Below are positions 1 through 5,929 of a DNA stretch of 6,496 bases, piece after piece. Origin of the DNA: Planctomycetaceae bacterium. GTDB lineage: Bacteria; Planctomycetota; Planctomycetia; Pirellulales; Pirellulaceae. The notes under the pieces are model-generated. The model saw nothing but the letters and a program-made list of their open reading frames with translations, was not told where the DNA came from and did no database searches. The DNA lies in the NCBI GenBank assembly GCA_024642765.1, contig JAHEAM010000008.1, positions 15,169 through 21,664 of the forward strand. The letters are read 5' to 3'. The first letter of the stretch is position 1, and the number at the start of each line of letters is the position of its first letter. The position numbers were made by a program, and so were the translations under genes.

Positions 1-1
1 T

Positions 2-1468
2 CCGATCGACTATCTGGTAGATGGCCAGTCTCAGCAATTGGATTCGGCCGGGCGGGCGACGCTCGCCATGATGGCGTGGATGAGTCTATGGTGGCTGACC
101 GAGGCCACAGACATCACAACCACTGCACTGTTACCGCTTGCTTTGTTTCCAGTTTTTCGGGTAACAACATTGGAGATGGCAGCCGGGCCGTACGCAGACA
201 AATTAGTGTTCTTGTTTCTGGGTGGGTTCTTGCTCGCGCTATCAATGCAACGCTGGGGATTGGGAAAACGAGTTGCGTTGTTAACGCTGTCAATCGTCGG
301 CACGCAGCCGCGCATGATGGTAGCGGGTTTCATGCTCATCACCGCCGTATTCAGTGCCTTCGTGTCAAACGTGGCAACGGTGGCAATGATGCTGCCCATC
401 GCACTGAGTGTGATTCGACTATTCGAGTCAAACGATACGGACGGCCACGAATCTAGGAGCGCCCTTGCCGCCCTTCATTCGCAATCCTGTGGTGGGTTGG
501 CGACCTGCCTTCTGTTAGCGATCGCTTATTCAGCAAGTATTGGTGGCTTGGCAACGATCATTGGCACACCGCCGAACGTCTTCATGGTGGGTTTCTTGGC
601 GGATATGGAATCGCCTGCAATGCGAGTCGACATTTCCTTTTTGGACTGGATGAAGTTCGGAGTTCCGCTAGCCGCAATATTGTTGTTTTGTGTTTGGGTT
701 TTGCTAACCTGGATTTTGTTCCGATTGCCAAAGGCATTAACTGGATTCGATCGAACAACGATCGCGCGTTGGCTCAGGCAGTTGGGCCCTGTGCGGCGCG
801 GCGAGTGGGTGACGGCTATTGTTTTTGGCGCCACAATTTTGCTGTGGGTCTTTCGACCCGTTTTCAACCAACTAGCATTCAATGACTGGAAACCATTGAG
901 TGGCTTCTCGGATACAGGAATTGTGCTGATGACTGCACTGGTGCTTTTCTTGATTCCAGAGGGCAGATGCGGCAAAGGAAAAATTGAGTTCGTCATGGAT
1001 TGGCATACGGCGAAAGATATTCCCTGGAACGTGCTGTTGTTGTTTGGCGGCGGATTAAGTTTGGCGGCGGCGGTCAGCCACAATCACGTGGCCGAGTATT
1101 TGGGCAGCCAACTCTATTTCTTATCAAATCAACCGGCTTGGTTAGTTGTCTTGGTTGTCACATCGGTTGTCGTGTTTGCGACTGAGTTGACGTCAAACAC
1201 TGCGACAACGGCGGCACTGGTTCCAGTTTTGGCCGCACTGGCACCGGTCGTCGGCATGCACCCCGCCGTGTTAGTGATCGCCACAGGCCTTTCCGCAAGC
1301 TGCGCGTTCATGTTACCGGTAGCAACTCCACCAAATGCGATCATCTACGGAAGCGGCCACATCGAGATTCGCCAAATGATCAAAGCCGGATTTTGGATCA
1401 ATTTGATCGCGATTGGGGTTATCACCAGTTTTGTTTTGTGGATTATTCCTTGGCTGTTATTAGTATAG
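2..1468 (+). CDS. SLC13/DASS family sodium:anion symporter, 5'-truncated by window edge
   Basis: Inner-membrane secondary transporter of the divalent anion:Na+ symporter (DASS/SLC13) family, which takes up dicarboxylates, sulfate or related anions; the substrate cannot be told from sequence. The frame is open from position 2 with no stop, and the upstream codons read like the family's N-terminus, so the true start lies left of the window and the TTG at 38 is probably internal. Numbering from that TTG, the duplicated family motifs are all present: SNVAT (110-114) with GTPPN (176-180), then SNTATT (386-391) with ATPPN (429-433). These pairs mark the two helix-hairpin repeats that bind sodium and substrate. 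WWLTEA near the N-terminus is also typical. Many hydrophobic segments span the protein, with a polar loop around 130-147. It ends in TAG at 1466-1468. Its strand is opposite to the next genes, so it is convergent with them and not part of their operon. Confidence 0.93.
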   Translation, partial: PIDYLVDGQSQQLDSAGRATLAMMAWMSLWWLTEATDITTTALLPLALFPVFRVTTLEMAAGPYADKLVFLFLGGFLLALSMQRWGLGKRVALLTLSIVGTQPRMMVAGFMLITAVFSAFVSNVATVAMMLPIALSVIRLFESNDTDGHESRSALAALHSQSCGGLATCLLLAIAYSASIGGLATIIGTPPNVFMVGFLADMESPAMRVDISFLDWMKFGVPLAAILLFCVWVLLTWILFRLPKALTGFDRTTIARWLRQLGPVRRGEWVTAIVFGATILLWVFRPVFNQLAFNDWKPLSGFSDTGIVLMTALVLFLIPEGRCGKGKIEFVMDWHTAKDIPWNVLLLFGGGLSLAAAVSHNHVAEYLGSQLYFLSNQPAWLVVLVVTSVVVFATELTSNTATTAALVPVLAALAPVVGMHPAVLVIATGLSASCAFMLPVATPPNAIIYGSGHIEIRQMIKAGFWINLIAIGVITSFVLWIIPWLLLV

Positions 1469-1510
1469 GAGTGGCAAAATTCATCAACAACCCGAAGGGG
1501 GAAAATCTTG

Positions 1511-1536
1511 GAAAGCTCTCGGTGGCTCTGTGTGAG
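1511..1536 (+). repeat. Dispersed CACAGAG-type repeat, copy A
   Basis: On the minus strand this stretch reads CTCACACAGAGCCACCGAGA followed by GCTTTC. It shares its first 20 positions, apart from one A/G difference, with copy C at 1707-1734 in the same orientation, and its first half with copy B in the opposite orientation. It lies just downstream of the transporter stop. Sequences built from CAGAG and CACAGAG words are common as intergenic repeats in several bacterial phyla; that link is from memory. Confidence 0.65.
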
Positions 1537-1658
1537 TATTTAATGTTTTTTATAGGCCGGAATGTAACGCTGTTCTTTTGCAACAAAAAAACCGAGCCAT
1601 TCAATCGGGTATCGAGCCATTGATGATCCGTCTGATGCAATCCTTGATTAAGACTTGT

Positions 1659-1678
1659 CTCACACAGAGTCACAAAGG
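1659..1678. repeat. Dispersed CACAGAG-type repeat, copy B (inverted, internally shortened)
   Basis: The plus strand reads CTCACACAGAG followed directly by TCACAAAGG. Compared with the reverse complement of copy C it keeps both ends of the unit but lacks the middle eight bases (CCACCGAG). It is in inverted orientation to copies A and C. Copies B and C are only 28 nt apart, so they could pair as a weak stem. Confidence 0.6.
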
Positions 1679-1679
1679 C

Positions 1680-2137
1680 TCAGAGTAAATCCGACACAAC
1701 TTGAAACCTTTGTGTCTCGGTGGCTCTGCGTGAGTCGAATATCAATTCCCCATCTCGGAGAACGACTTCCTCGTCAATGAACAGAAGCACACTCTGCTCC
1801 ATTGGTCGAACGCTACCCGCAGTGATCGACAGCAAAAATTTACTTGTGCAGTTAGCTGAGATTGTAAATGGCATTGATTGTTCGGGAGCCGACCGGATCC
1901 CAACGTTCAAGCCTCAACAGGACCGAATTCCGACAACTCGAAGATCATCGGCGTTGTGTTCTTGATTAAAATTGAAACCTCGGCCTGCGATTTCTCAACA
2001 AATACTGGAAATTCACCGACGGCTAATTCGGTTTTCAGTTTCGAAGCGGTTTGTTCTGATCCACTAACAAGGTAATAACCGAGGACCAGCAAACCGATGA
2101 ACACGGAACCTACCAGGAGGACTGGGTTTTTAGTCAT
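1680..2137 (-). pseudogene. Frameshifted small DUF1573-like membrane-anchored protein
   Basis: The intact first part starts at ATG 2137 and runs 76 codons to TGA at 1909-1907. It has one N-terminal membrane helix (about residues 6-23) and then a segment with the layout of a DUF1573 N-terminal half, including ILIKNTT (residues 56-62). Directly after the stop, the adjacent minus frame (1910-1680) continues as the missing C-terminal half of that fold, with MPFTI and then VLLFIDEE, in line with IAI and VVFYTD in the DUF1573 domain encoded at 4583-5410. Adding one base to the TGA so that it reads TGN restores one frame of about 152 residues. The restored codon (Cys or Trp) would fall 17 residues after the conserved Asn, exactly where Cys219 lies in the larger protein. 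No slippery heptamer is visible. The last residues are encoded by repeat copy C. Alternatives are a sequencing error or an intact 76-residue protein. It lies 82 nt after the pseudopilin gene, probably in the same operon. Confidence 0.55.
1707..1734 (+). repeat. Dispersed CACAGAG-type repeat, copy C, inside the 3' end of the broken gene
   Basis: The minus strand reads CTCACGCAGAGCCACCGAGA then CACAAAGG. It matches copy A over its first 20 positions with one difference, and the two ends of copy B. It lies within the last codons of the minus-strand frame 1680-1910, where it encodes the SRRATETQR stretch, so the C-terminal tail of that protein comes from repeat sequence and not from the ancestral domain. 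Confidence 0.65.
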
Positions 2138-2219
2138 GGTAATATGCTTTCGAAAGAAAATTGGGTTAGCGTGTTTTCCAGCTTCCTGCATTTTGCATCC
2201 CTGAAAAGCAATAAACAGG

Positions 2220-3107
2220 CTATTCAAATGGCGAATTGTAGACTTCGCCGCCTTTGCGTGTTGCCATTTGCGGCATGACGTCATCGGCGTTGTAGTCGAG
2301 AAAATGAACGCTGCCATCGCACATGGCGAATTGAGCACCGCCAGGATGAGGGCTCCAGAAATGCAAGGTATCGCACATCTCAGACGACTTGCCAGGCCCG
2401 TATTGATAGGGACCCGTGGGACAGCTTTCCAAGAAGGCCCACGGAGGGTCGTTCAGTTCGCGCACGCCGAGCAGCATATCCGGCGAACCACCCCCGCTGG
2501 CATACCACCAGCCGAACCAATAATCTGGACTGGGCGGCCGCTCTCCGATCATCAATGTTTGGCTCAAACCATCGCGAATATCACGCGGAGAAACTTTAGA
2601 ATCCAAGAAAAAAATTCCATCCTGCGTCCTGTAATCAGTTCCGTTTAAGCCTAAATAATTTGTCGAAGCAACAACCTGTCCGCCAACAATTTGATGCAAT
2701 TGACCCGCACTTGTATCGCTTGGGCATTGGTAAGTATCAATCAGTATCCTAAGTCCTCGATGTGTGTAGAACGGATCCGAAAACATCCGGTAATCTTCTA
2801 TCGCTTGATCGAATACATTTTGTTGTTCGATCAAAGGCAAAATCTCAGTGAGCCAAGTGGAATTCGGACGTAGCATTGATCCAGATGACTTTAATCCGGA
2901 CGGAAAAAACTGATGTGACGCCTGATAGGCAGTTAGGGCTAAAGCGATTTGTTTGACATGATTCCCACAGATGGTCCGTCTTGCGCTCTCTCTAGCATTC
3001 TGAATCGCAGGTAACGTAAGCCCGATCAGAACGCCAATAATCGCTATTACCACAAGCAATTCGATAAGCGTAAAACCGCTGCAATCTTTTTTGTATTTTG
3101 CGTTCAT
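2220..3107 (-). CDS. DUF1559 family type IV pilin-like protein (pseudopilin)
   Basis: A 295-residue secreted or inner-membrane protein of the DUF1559 family, which is strongly expanded in Planctomycetes and has no settled function. The N-terminus is a class III signal: a short basic leader, then Gly11 | Phe-Thr-Leu-Ile-Glu16, where prepilin peptidase would cut and methylate; Glu16 is the conserved Glu+5. A hydrophobic helix follows (about 12-33) and then the usual ESARR and NHVKQIALA region. The C-terminal DUF1559 signature is present as HPGGAQFAMCDGSVHFLDY. Family members are commonly of similar length, so it looks complete. ATG at 3107 has a TAGGAA-type ribosome binding site six bases upstream. 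The gene begins only 9 nt after the stop of the preceding minus-strand gene, which implies cotranscription. A minor-pilin or surface-display role fits its neighbours but is inference. Confidence 0.95.
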   Translation of the reverse strand: MNAKYKKDCSGFTLIELLVVIAIIGVLIGLTLPAIQNARESARRTICGNHVKQIALALTAYQASHQFFPSGLKSSGSMLRPNSTWLTEILPLIEQQNVFDQAIEDYRMFSDPFYTHRGLRILIDTYQCPSDTSAGQLHQIVGGQVVASTNYLGLNGTDYRTQDGIFFLDSKVSPRDIRDGLSQTLMIGERPPSPDYWFGWWYASGGGSPDMLLGVRELNDPPWAFLESCPTGPYQYGPGKSSEMCDTLHFWSPHPGGAQFAMCDGSVHFLDYNADDVMPQMATRKGGEVYNSPFE

Positions 3108-3113
3108 CGAAAG

Positions 3114-3118
3114 TTCCT
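3114..3118 (-). promoter_or_regulatory. Ribosome binding site of the DUF1559 gene
   Basis: AGGAA on the minus strand, six bases before ATG 3107. It overlaps the stop codon of the upstream gene (3117-3119), which favours translation of both from one mRNA. Confidence 0.7.
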
Positions 3119-4085
3119 ATTTTTTTTGAATACGCCAATGATAACACTTGCGTCCAACGATCAAAATTACAAATGCAACGATTACGATCAGAACCCATTG
3201 AATCCATGTCCACCGATTCTTAGTCAAATTTTCTGGCTCTAAAAATCCGTACTCGGAAAGAAAGCACTCGTCTTCTGGTACACTGTCCAGAAACTGAAAA
3301 CTCGTGTACTCAATGTCCGTTTCCAAAACAGGTTTGAAATTCGCAGGTCGGGCAAAAAATGTTTCAATTTTTCGAAGTGAATCTCCATTATATTTGTACT
3401 TAATCGTCCGTTTAAACTTCTCACCAACAACCATTACTTTTTGCTGTAACTTCCCCTGCACCTCGTCGAACCAGTACTCTACTAGGAACGCGTCTAGAAC
3501 GCTGGGCTCAAACGATGAACCACGAACACTCAAAACTTTGCAGGGCATGCCATCCAAGTGATCATCAGCAAAAGCCACAACTTCCAACAACTTGCGAGGC
3601 ACTATTTCACCGTAATGAATTCGATAATCAAACCTAGTCAAATCGTATAGGTCACCGAAACGATGTTCACTTTCACTGTTTTCAAAAACCTCCATACCGT
3701 CCAGGAAAAACTGCCCGGCTTTTCCTTTTACGGAAAACCAATATGAGCTATTGCCGCAGTAATCTTCGACATCTGCATCTGCAGCGGTTTCTCCATTTTC
3801 TATGGGCGGTTCGATTTCGGTATTCAATACCTTGGTTTGCCAACAATTGTTGCCGACAAATCCTGAAAGCGTTAGGGTCCGGACATAAATTGTTGGTCCA
3901 ACTGGAATAAATCGTTTTTCCTTTGCCTCAAAAGAAATGTTTTTGAATTTTTTTGAGTTTTCAAGACATTTGGATTCAAAAAAAATCTCGAATTCTTTCT
4001 TCGGATCATCGAAGTTGCAAAGGCTCCGGTGCGGACAAGAAATCATGGCGAAACAAAACAAAAAAAACAATTGTATCCGTATCAT
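3117..4085 (-). CDS. Hypothetical signal-peptide protein with C-terminal membrane anchor (322 aa)
   Basis: The family is not recognised with certainty. The N-terminus (residues 1-16) is hydrophobic and looks like a signal peptide. MISC at 14-17 resembles a weak lipobox, but the C-terminal anchor argues against a lipoprotein. The large middle part (about 25-290) is polar, rich in aromatic residues and beta-type strands, with Cys residues including NNCWQ, DYCGN and MPCKV. The C-terminus holds one membrane helix (about 295-311) followed by a basic tail, RKCYHWRIQKK, giving type I topology: a large extracytoplasmic domain and a tiny cytoplasmic end. Just before the helix lies FLSEYGFLEPENL; from memory, a similar sequence closes other planctomycete envelope proteins. 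ATG 4085 has GAGGA ten bases upstream. The next gene, DUF1559, follows after 9 nt. A receptor, scaffold or anchor role would fit but is not shown. Base composition is visibly more AT-rich than the transporter gene. Confidence 0.85.
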   Translation of the reverse strand: MIRIQLFFLFCFAMISCPHRSLCNFDDPKKEFEIFFESKCLENSKKFKNISFEAKEKRFIPVGPTIYVRTLTLSGFVGNNCWQTKVLNTEIEPPIENGETAADADVEDYCGNSSYWFSVKGKAGQFFLDGMEVFENSESEHRFGDLYDLTRFDYRIHYGEIVPRKLLEVVAFADDHLDGMPCKVLSVRGSSFEPSVLDAFLVEYWFDEVQGKLQQKVMVVGEKFKRTIKYKYNGDSLRKIETFFARPANFKPVLETDIEYTSFQFLDSVPEDECFLSEYGFLEPENLTKNRWTWIQWVLIVIVAFVILIVGRKCYHWRIQKK

Positions 4086-4095
4086 TCAACTGCAT

Positions 4096-4100
4096 TCCTC
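4096..4100 (-). promoter_or_regulatory. Ribosome binding site of the 322-residue protein
   Basis: GAGGA on the minus strand, ten bases before ATG 4085. It supports this ATG as the start and suggests independent translation after the 273-nt gap from the upstream peptide gene. Confidence 0.5.
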
Positions 4101-4140
4101 ATACGATTCTTACCATTCCAGTTCAGGTTAACTCACGCAC

Positions 4141-4155
4141 TTGTCGACTAATCGC
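4141..4155 (+). repeat. Third copy of the TTGTCGA-TAAT motif
   Basis: TTGTCGACTAATCGC matches positions 4236-4250 (TTGTCGAATAATTGC) at 13 of 15 bases in direct orientation. Together with the inverted copy at 4315-4330 it makes three related sites within 190 nt of non-coding sequence. Confidence 0.55.
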
Positions 4156-4231
4156 TGAAATCAAGTTGGTCCACGCACAGCGATAAAAGGCAAACCGCAA
4201 ATCTCGGTGAGGCGAACTTTGAACAAGATGT

Positions 4232-4330
4232 AGCCTTGTCGAATAATTGCCCAAAGCTCGCAGAATCTGTGCAGGCAATTTGTCTACTCACTCAATCTAC
4301 ATTGTCTAAAACGGATTATTCGACAACGCT
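4232..4330. repeat. Inverted repeat, 16-bp arms around a 67-nt loop
   Basis: Arm 4232-4247 (AGCCTTGTCGAATAAT) pairs with arm 4315-4330 (ATTATTCGACAACGCT) at 15 of 16 positions, 12 of them in an unbroken run. It lies between the cysteine-rich peptide gene and the 322-residue gene, the only long gap in the minus-strand gene block. In the transcript it could form a stem with a 67-nt loop. No T-run follows on either strand, so it is not a simple intrinsic terminator. An mRNA-stabilising stem, a protein-binding site pair or the remnant of a small mobile element are possible. The rest of 4086-4358 shows no supportable gene. Confidence 0.6.
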
Positions 4331-4358
4331 TCAAGAAGCAACTAGATCCAGTCAAAGT

Positions 4359-4577
4359 TTACGGAAAACAGACGCAATTAGCAGCAGCATTAGGTACGCA
4401 CACACTCAATACAGGGCAAAATTCTTGTTGTCCCGAACACGCGCCATTGACAGGAGGTTGGCATTTTGGAGCAAAGCCGCCCGGGGCCTTTGCAAACGAT
4501 TCGACCGTCAATACAAAAAACGCTAAAGCCAAAAAGACTCCTAAAGATCGTGAAAAACTCATCAAAAAACTACTCAT
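4359..4577 (-). CDS. Small secreted cysteine-rich peptide (72 aa precursor)
   Basis: Not recognised as a known family. Residues 1-29 look like a Sec signal peptide: polar start with Arg10, hydrophobic core at 12-25, and a plausible cut after SFA (27-29). The mature part would be about 43 residues with six cysteines at 39, 47, 54, 60, 68 and 70, plus many Pro, Gly and Asn and few charges. An even number of cysteines in so short a secreted chain suggests three disulfides, or metal or thioether use. ATG 4577 is preceded by GGAGGAG at the ideal distance of eight bases; the alternative Met6 is less well placed. The start lies 5 nt after the stop of the MauE-like/DUF1573 gene, whose last codons supply that ribosome binding site, so the two are translationally coupled. 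This ties the peptide to a MauE-type redox-linked membrane protein. Structural protein, bacteriocin-like peptide or cofactor-bearing subunit are all possible. Confidence 0.72.
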   Translation of the reverse strand: MSSFLMSFSRSLGVFLALAFFVLTVESFAKAPGGFAPKCQPPVNGACSGQQEFCPVLSVCVPNAAANCVCFP

Positions 4578-4582
4578 AATCT

Positions 4583-5410
4583 TTACTCCTCCAAAAAACC
4601 AAAAATATCTTCGGCAAACGAAAACTGCCGCTTAGAATCCGTATAAAAAACCACACGTTGATGAAATTTTCCAGCATTTTTCGAATGAACAACGAAATCG
4701 ACCAACGCTTCTCCATCGGGTGGGATTGCTATTGGACGATGTGAACTTCGAATGCATGAACAGGATCTCTGAATCCCAATAATAGAAAGTGGAATTGACG
4801 TCAAATTTTTCAACTTTATGGTTACTGGAATTTCACTCCCAACTTTTTGAACGCCAAAATCCGACACAGTAGTTCGTACCAACGTTGCCGAACCAATCGA
4901 ACTAAAAGTAGATTCAACGTATGATGACTGCGCAAAAACAAAAAGTCCTACACCAACAATGCAACCAAACGTCGTTCCGAAAAATTTACTTTGCGAGCAG
5001 TTTTTTATGGATTTTGAATCCAATGCGTCGCGGCGTAACGCACCGAAACTCCAGAGCAAACCAACAACTACCAAATCGAAAATCCCAACAGCAATCGGAG
5101 GTATTTCGATGGCACCTGCGCAGCCGCACGATTGTTTTCCAATAAAAACGTTATAGATAGATACCATCAAGAACAACAAGAATATTCCAAAAAGTGCTTG
5201 CCACTTGACAATGTCTAATCCAAACAGCACATTCCAAACGACATAACTTTCAGCAAATACGGCCATCCACAATAGACCTCTTTGATACCCCAAGTTGATA
5301 TCTGCAAAGGGATCGGTCGCAAGCATGTGGACCTTGAGGGCAGCGGTGATTGCCAACAGGCAGGCAAGAGCCAGCGCGAAATAATCGAATTTGGTTTTCG
5401 GTTTAAACAT
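4583..5410 (-). CDS. MauE-like membrane protein fused to a C-terminal DUF1573-like domain
   Basis: A 275-residue protein of two parts. The first has about four membrane helices (9-29, 46-64, 70-90, 103-123) and a Cys95-Gly-Cys97 motif in GKQSCGCAG just before the fourth, the hallmark layout of MauE/DoxX-like redox-associated proteins. MauE is needed for maturation of the disulfide-rich small subunit of methylamine dehydrogenase. A fifth helix (about 143-163) leads into an extracytoplasmic domain (about 182-265) that resembles DUF1573: VTIKLKNLT, then SCSC with Cys217 and Cys219, then IAIPPDGEALVDF and VVFYTD. Each part thus carries a CxC pair. ATG 5410 is used because the frame has a stop nine codons upstream; no clear ribosome binding site is seen. 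It is the first gene of the minus-strand block, and its last codons (GAG GAG) form part of the ribosome binding site for the peptide gene that follows. Supplying or sensing oxidising power for the peptide is inference. Confidence 0.8.
   Translation of the reverse strand: MFKPKTKFDYFALALACLLAITAALKVHMLATDPFADINLGYQRGLLWMAVFAESYVVWNVLFGLDIVKWQALFGIFLLFLMVSIYNVFIGKQSCGCAGAIEIPPIAVGIFDLVVVGLLWSFGALRRDALDSKSIKNCSQSKFFGTTFGCIVGVGLFVFAQSSYVESTFSSIGSATLVRTTVSDFGVQKVGSEIPVTIKLKNLTSIPLSIIGIQRSCSCIRSSHRPIAIPPDGEALVDFVVHSKNAGKFHQRVVFYTDSKRQFSFAEDIFGFLEE
4586..4592 (-). promoter_or_regulatory. Strong ribosome binding site of the cysteine-rich peptide, inside the upstream gene
   Basis: GGAGGAG on the minus strand, eight bases before ATG 4577. 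It is built from the last sense codons (FLEE) of the preceding gene, whose TAA is at 4585-4583. It is the strongest Shine-Dalgarno match among the minus-strand genes and suggests high, coupled translation of the peptide. Confidence 0.85.
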
Positions 5411-5709
5411 GCGTGCAATGTGGGAGCAAAGGTTTGCAGCAGTCGTGTCCTATTCAACGCAATGGTAGTGGGAGTGCATCGAGGTGTTAACGGGCGAGTC
5501 TACCGGAGGGGGCAAAGTCAACAGAAAAAATATTCTTTTTAAGGTTTATCGAATTAATCATGTGCCAATAAATGCCAATCGCAGATTTTTATGTATTCCG
5601 TCGGCTGCGCAGTGGGTCAACTACCAACATGATAATGCTCGCAATCACCACAAGAATTGCGAATAACAGGGTGCGATGCACTACACTTGCATGAGCGTGT
5701 ACCGAGCAA

Positions 5710-5745
5710 TTCCCCACCGCAGGATGCGGCGGGCAGGGTGGGGAA
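5710..5745. repeat. GC-rich hairpin with two mutually exclusive pairings
   Basis: One pairing joins TTCCCCACC (5710-5718) with GGTGGGGAA (5737-5745), nine perfect base pairs around an 18-nt loop. The other joins 5713-5721 with 5725-5733 around a 3-nt loop; in minus-strand RNA it has nine pairs with one G-U. The arms overlap, so only one can form at a time. No T-run follows, so it is not a typical terminator. Confidence 0.55.
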
Positions 5746-5903
5746 ATGGATTGTTCTGGGTGTACGTTAGTTTTCAAACCAATCGTCCACTAGCACAAGG
5801 CCAGTGGGGCGAGAAAACTGTAGTCGCCTGTAGAGCGAGAATCGCCAAATGCAAATCCATGACAGTTTTGAGTGCGAGGACACCCCCGAATAAATGCCAA
5901 CGA

Positions 5904-5923
5904 CCGACTGAGCCCGACTGAGC
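5904..5923. repeat. Perfect tandem duplication of a 10-bp unit
   Basis: CCGACTGAGC occurs twice without a gap (5904-5913 and 5914-5923), directly beside the planctomycete-type repeat that ends at the RAYT-like gene. Confidence 0.7.
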
Positions 5924-5929
5924 TGTCCG

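Noticed and set aside
526..1083. Long open frame on the minus strand opposite the transporter
   Set aside because: It lies wholly within the transporter gene, has low-complexity composition and no recognisable domain, while the plus frame holds all DASS motifs.
1484..1496. ACAACCCGAAGGG near the transporter stop, resembling part of the planctomycete repeat at 5930-5954
   Set aside because: Only about ten bases match, without the GCGTGAGCGAGG part that defines the repeat.
1907..1912. Programmed -1 frameshift to join the two DUF1573-like frames
   Set aside because: The sequence around the stop (GAGGCTTGAAC) has no slippery heptamer and no evident stimulatory stem, so an indel is the simpler reading.
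4086..4358. A second small peptide gene between the cysteine-rich peptide and the 322-residue protein
   Set aside because: The minus-strand frames here are short, lack a signal peptide or ribosome binding site, and cross the inverted repeat.
5495..5522. TTGACT on the minus strand as a possible -35 box for the minus-strand block
   Set aside because: No acceptable -10 hexamer is found 16-18 bases downstream.
5589..5681. A 30-codon minus-strand frame starting with GTG encoding one hydrophobic helix followed by RSRR
   Set aside because: There is no ribosome binding site before the GTG, no close partner gene, and the longer version of the frame runs through the hairpin repeat. The hydrophobic pattern alone is not enough.
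5567..5900. A 12-bp direct repeat AATAAATGCCAA at 5567-5578 and 5889-5900
   Set aside because: One shared 12-mer is expected by chance in a window of this size, and the flanks do not match.
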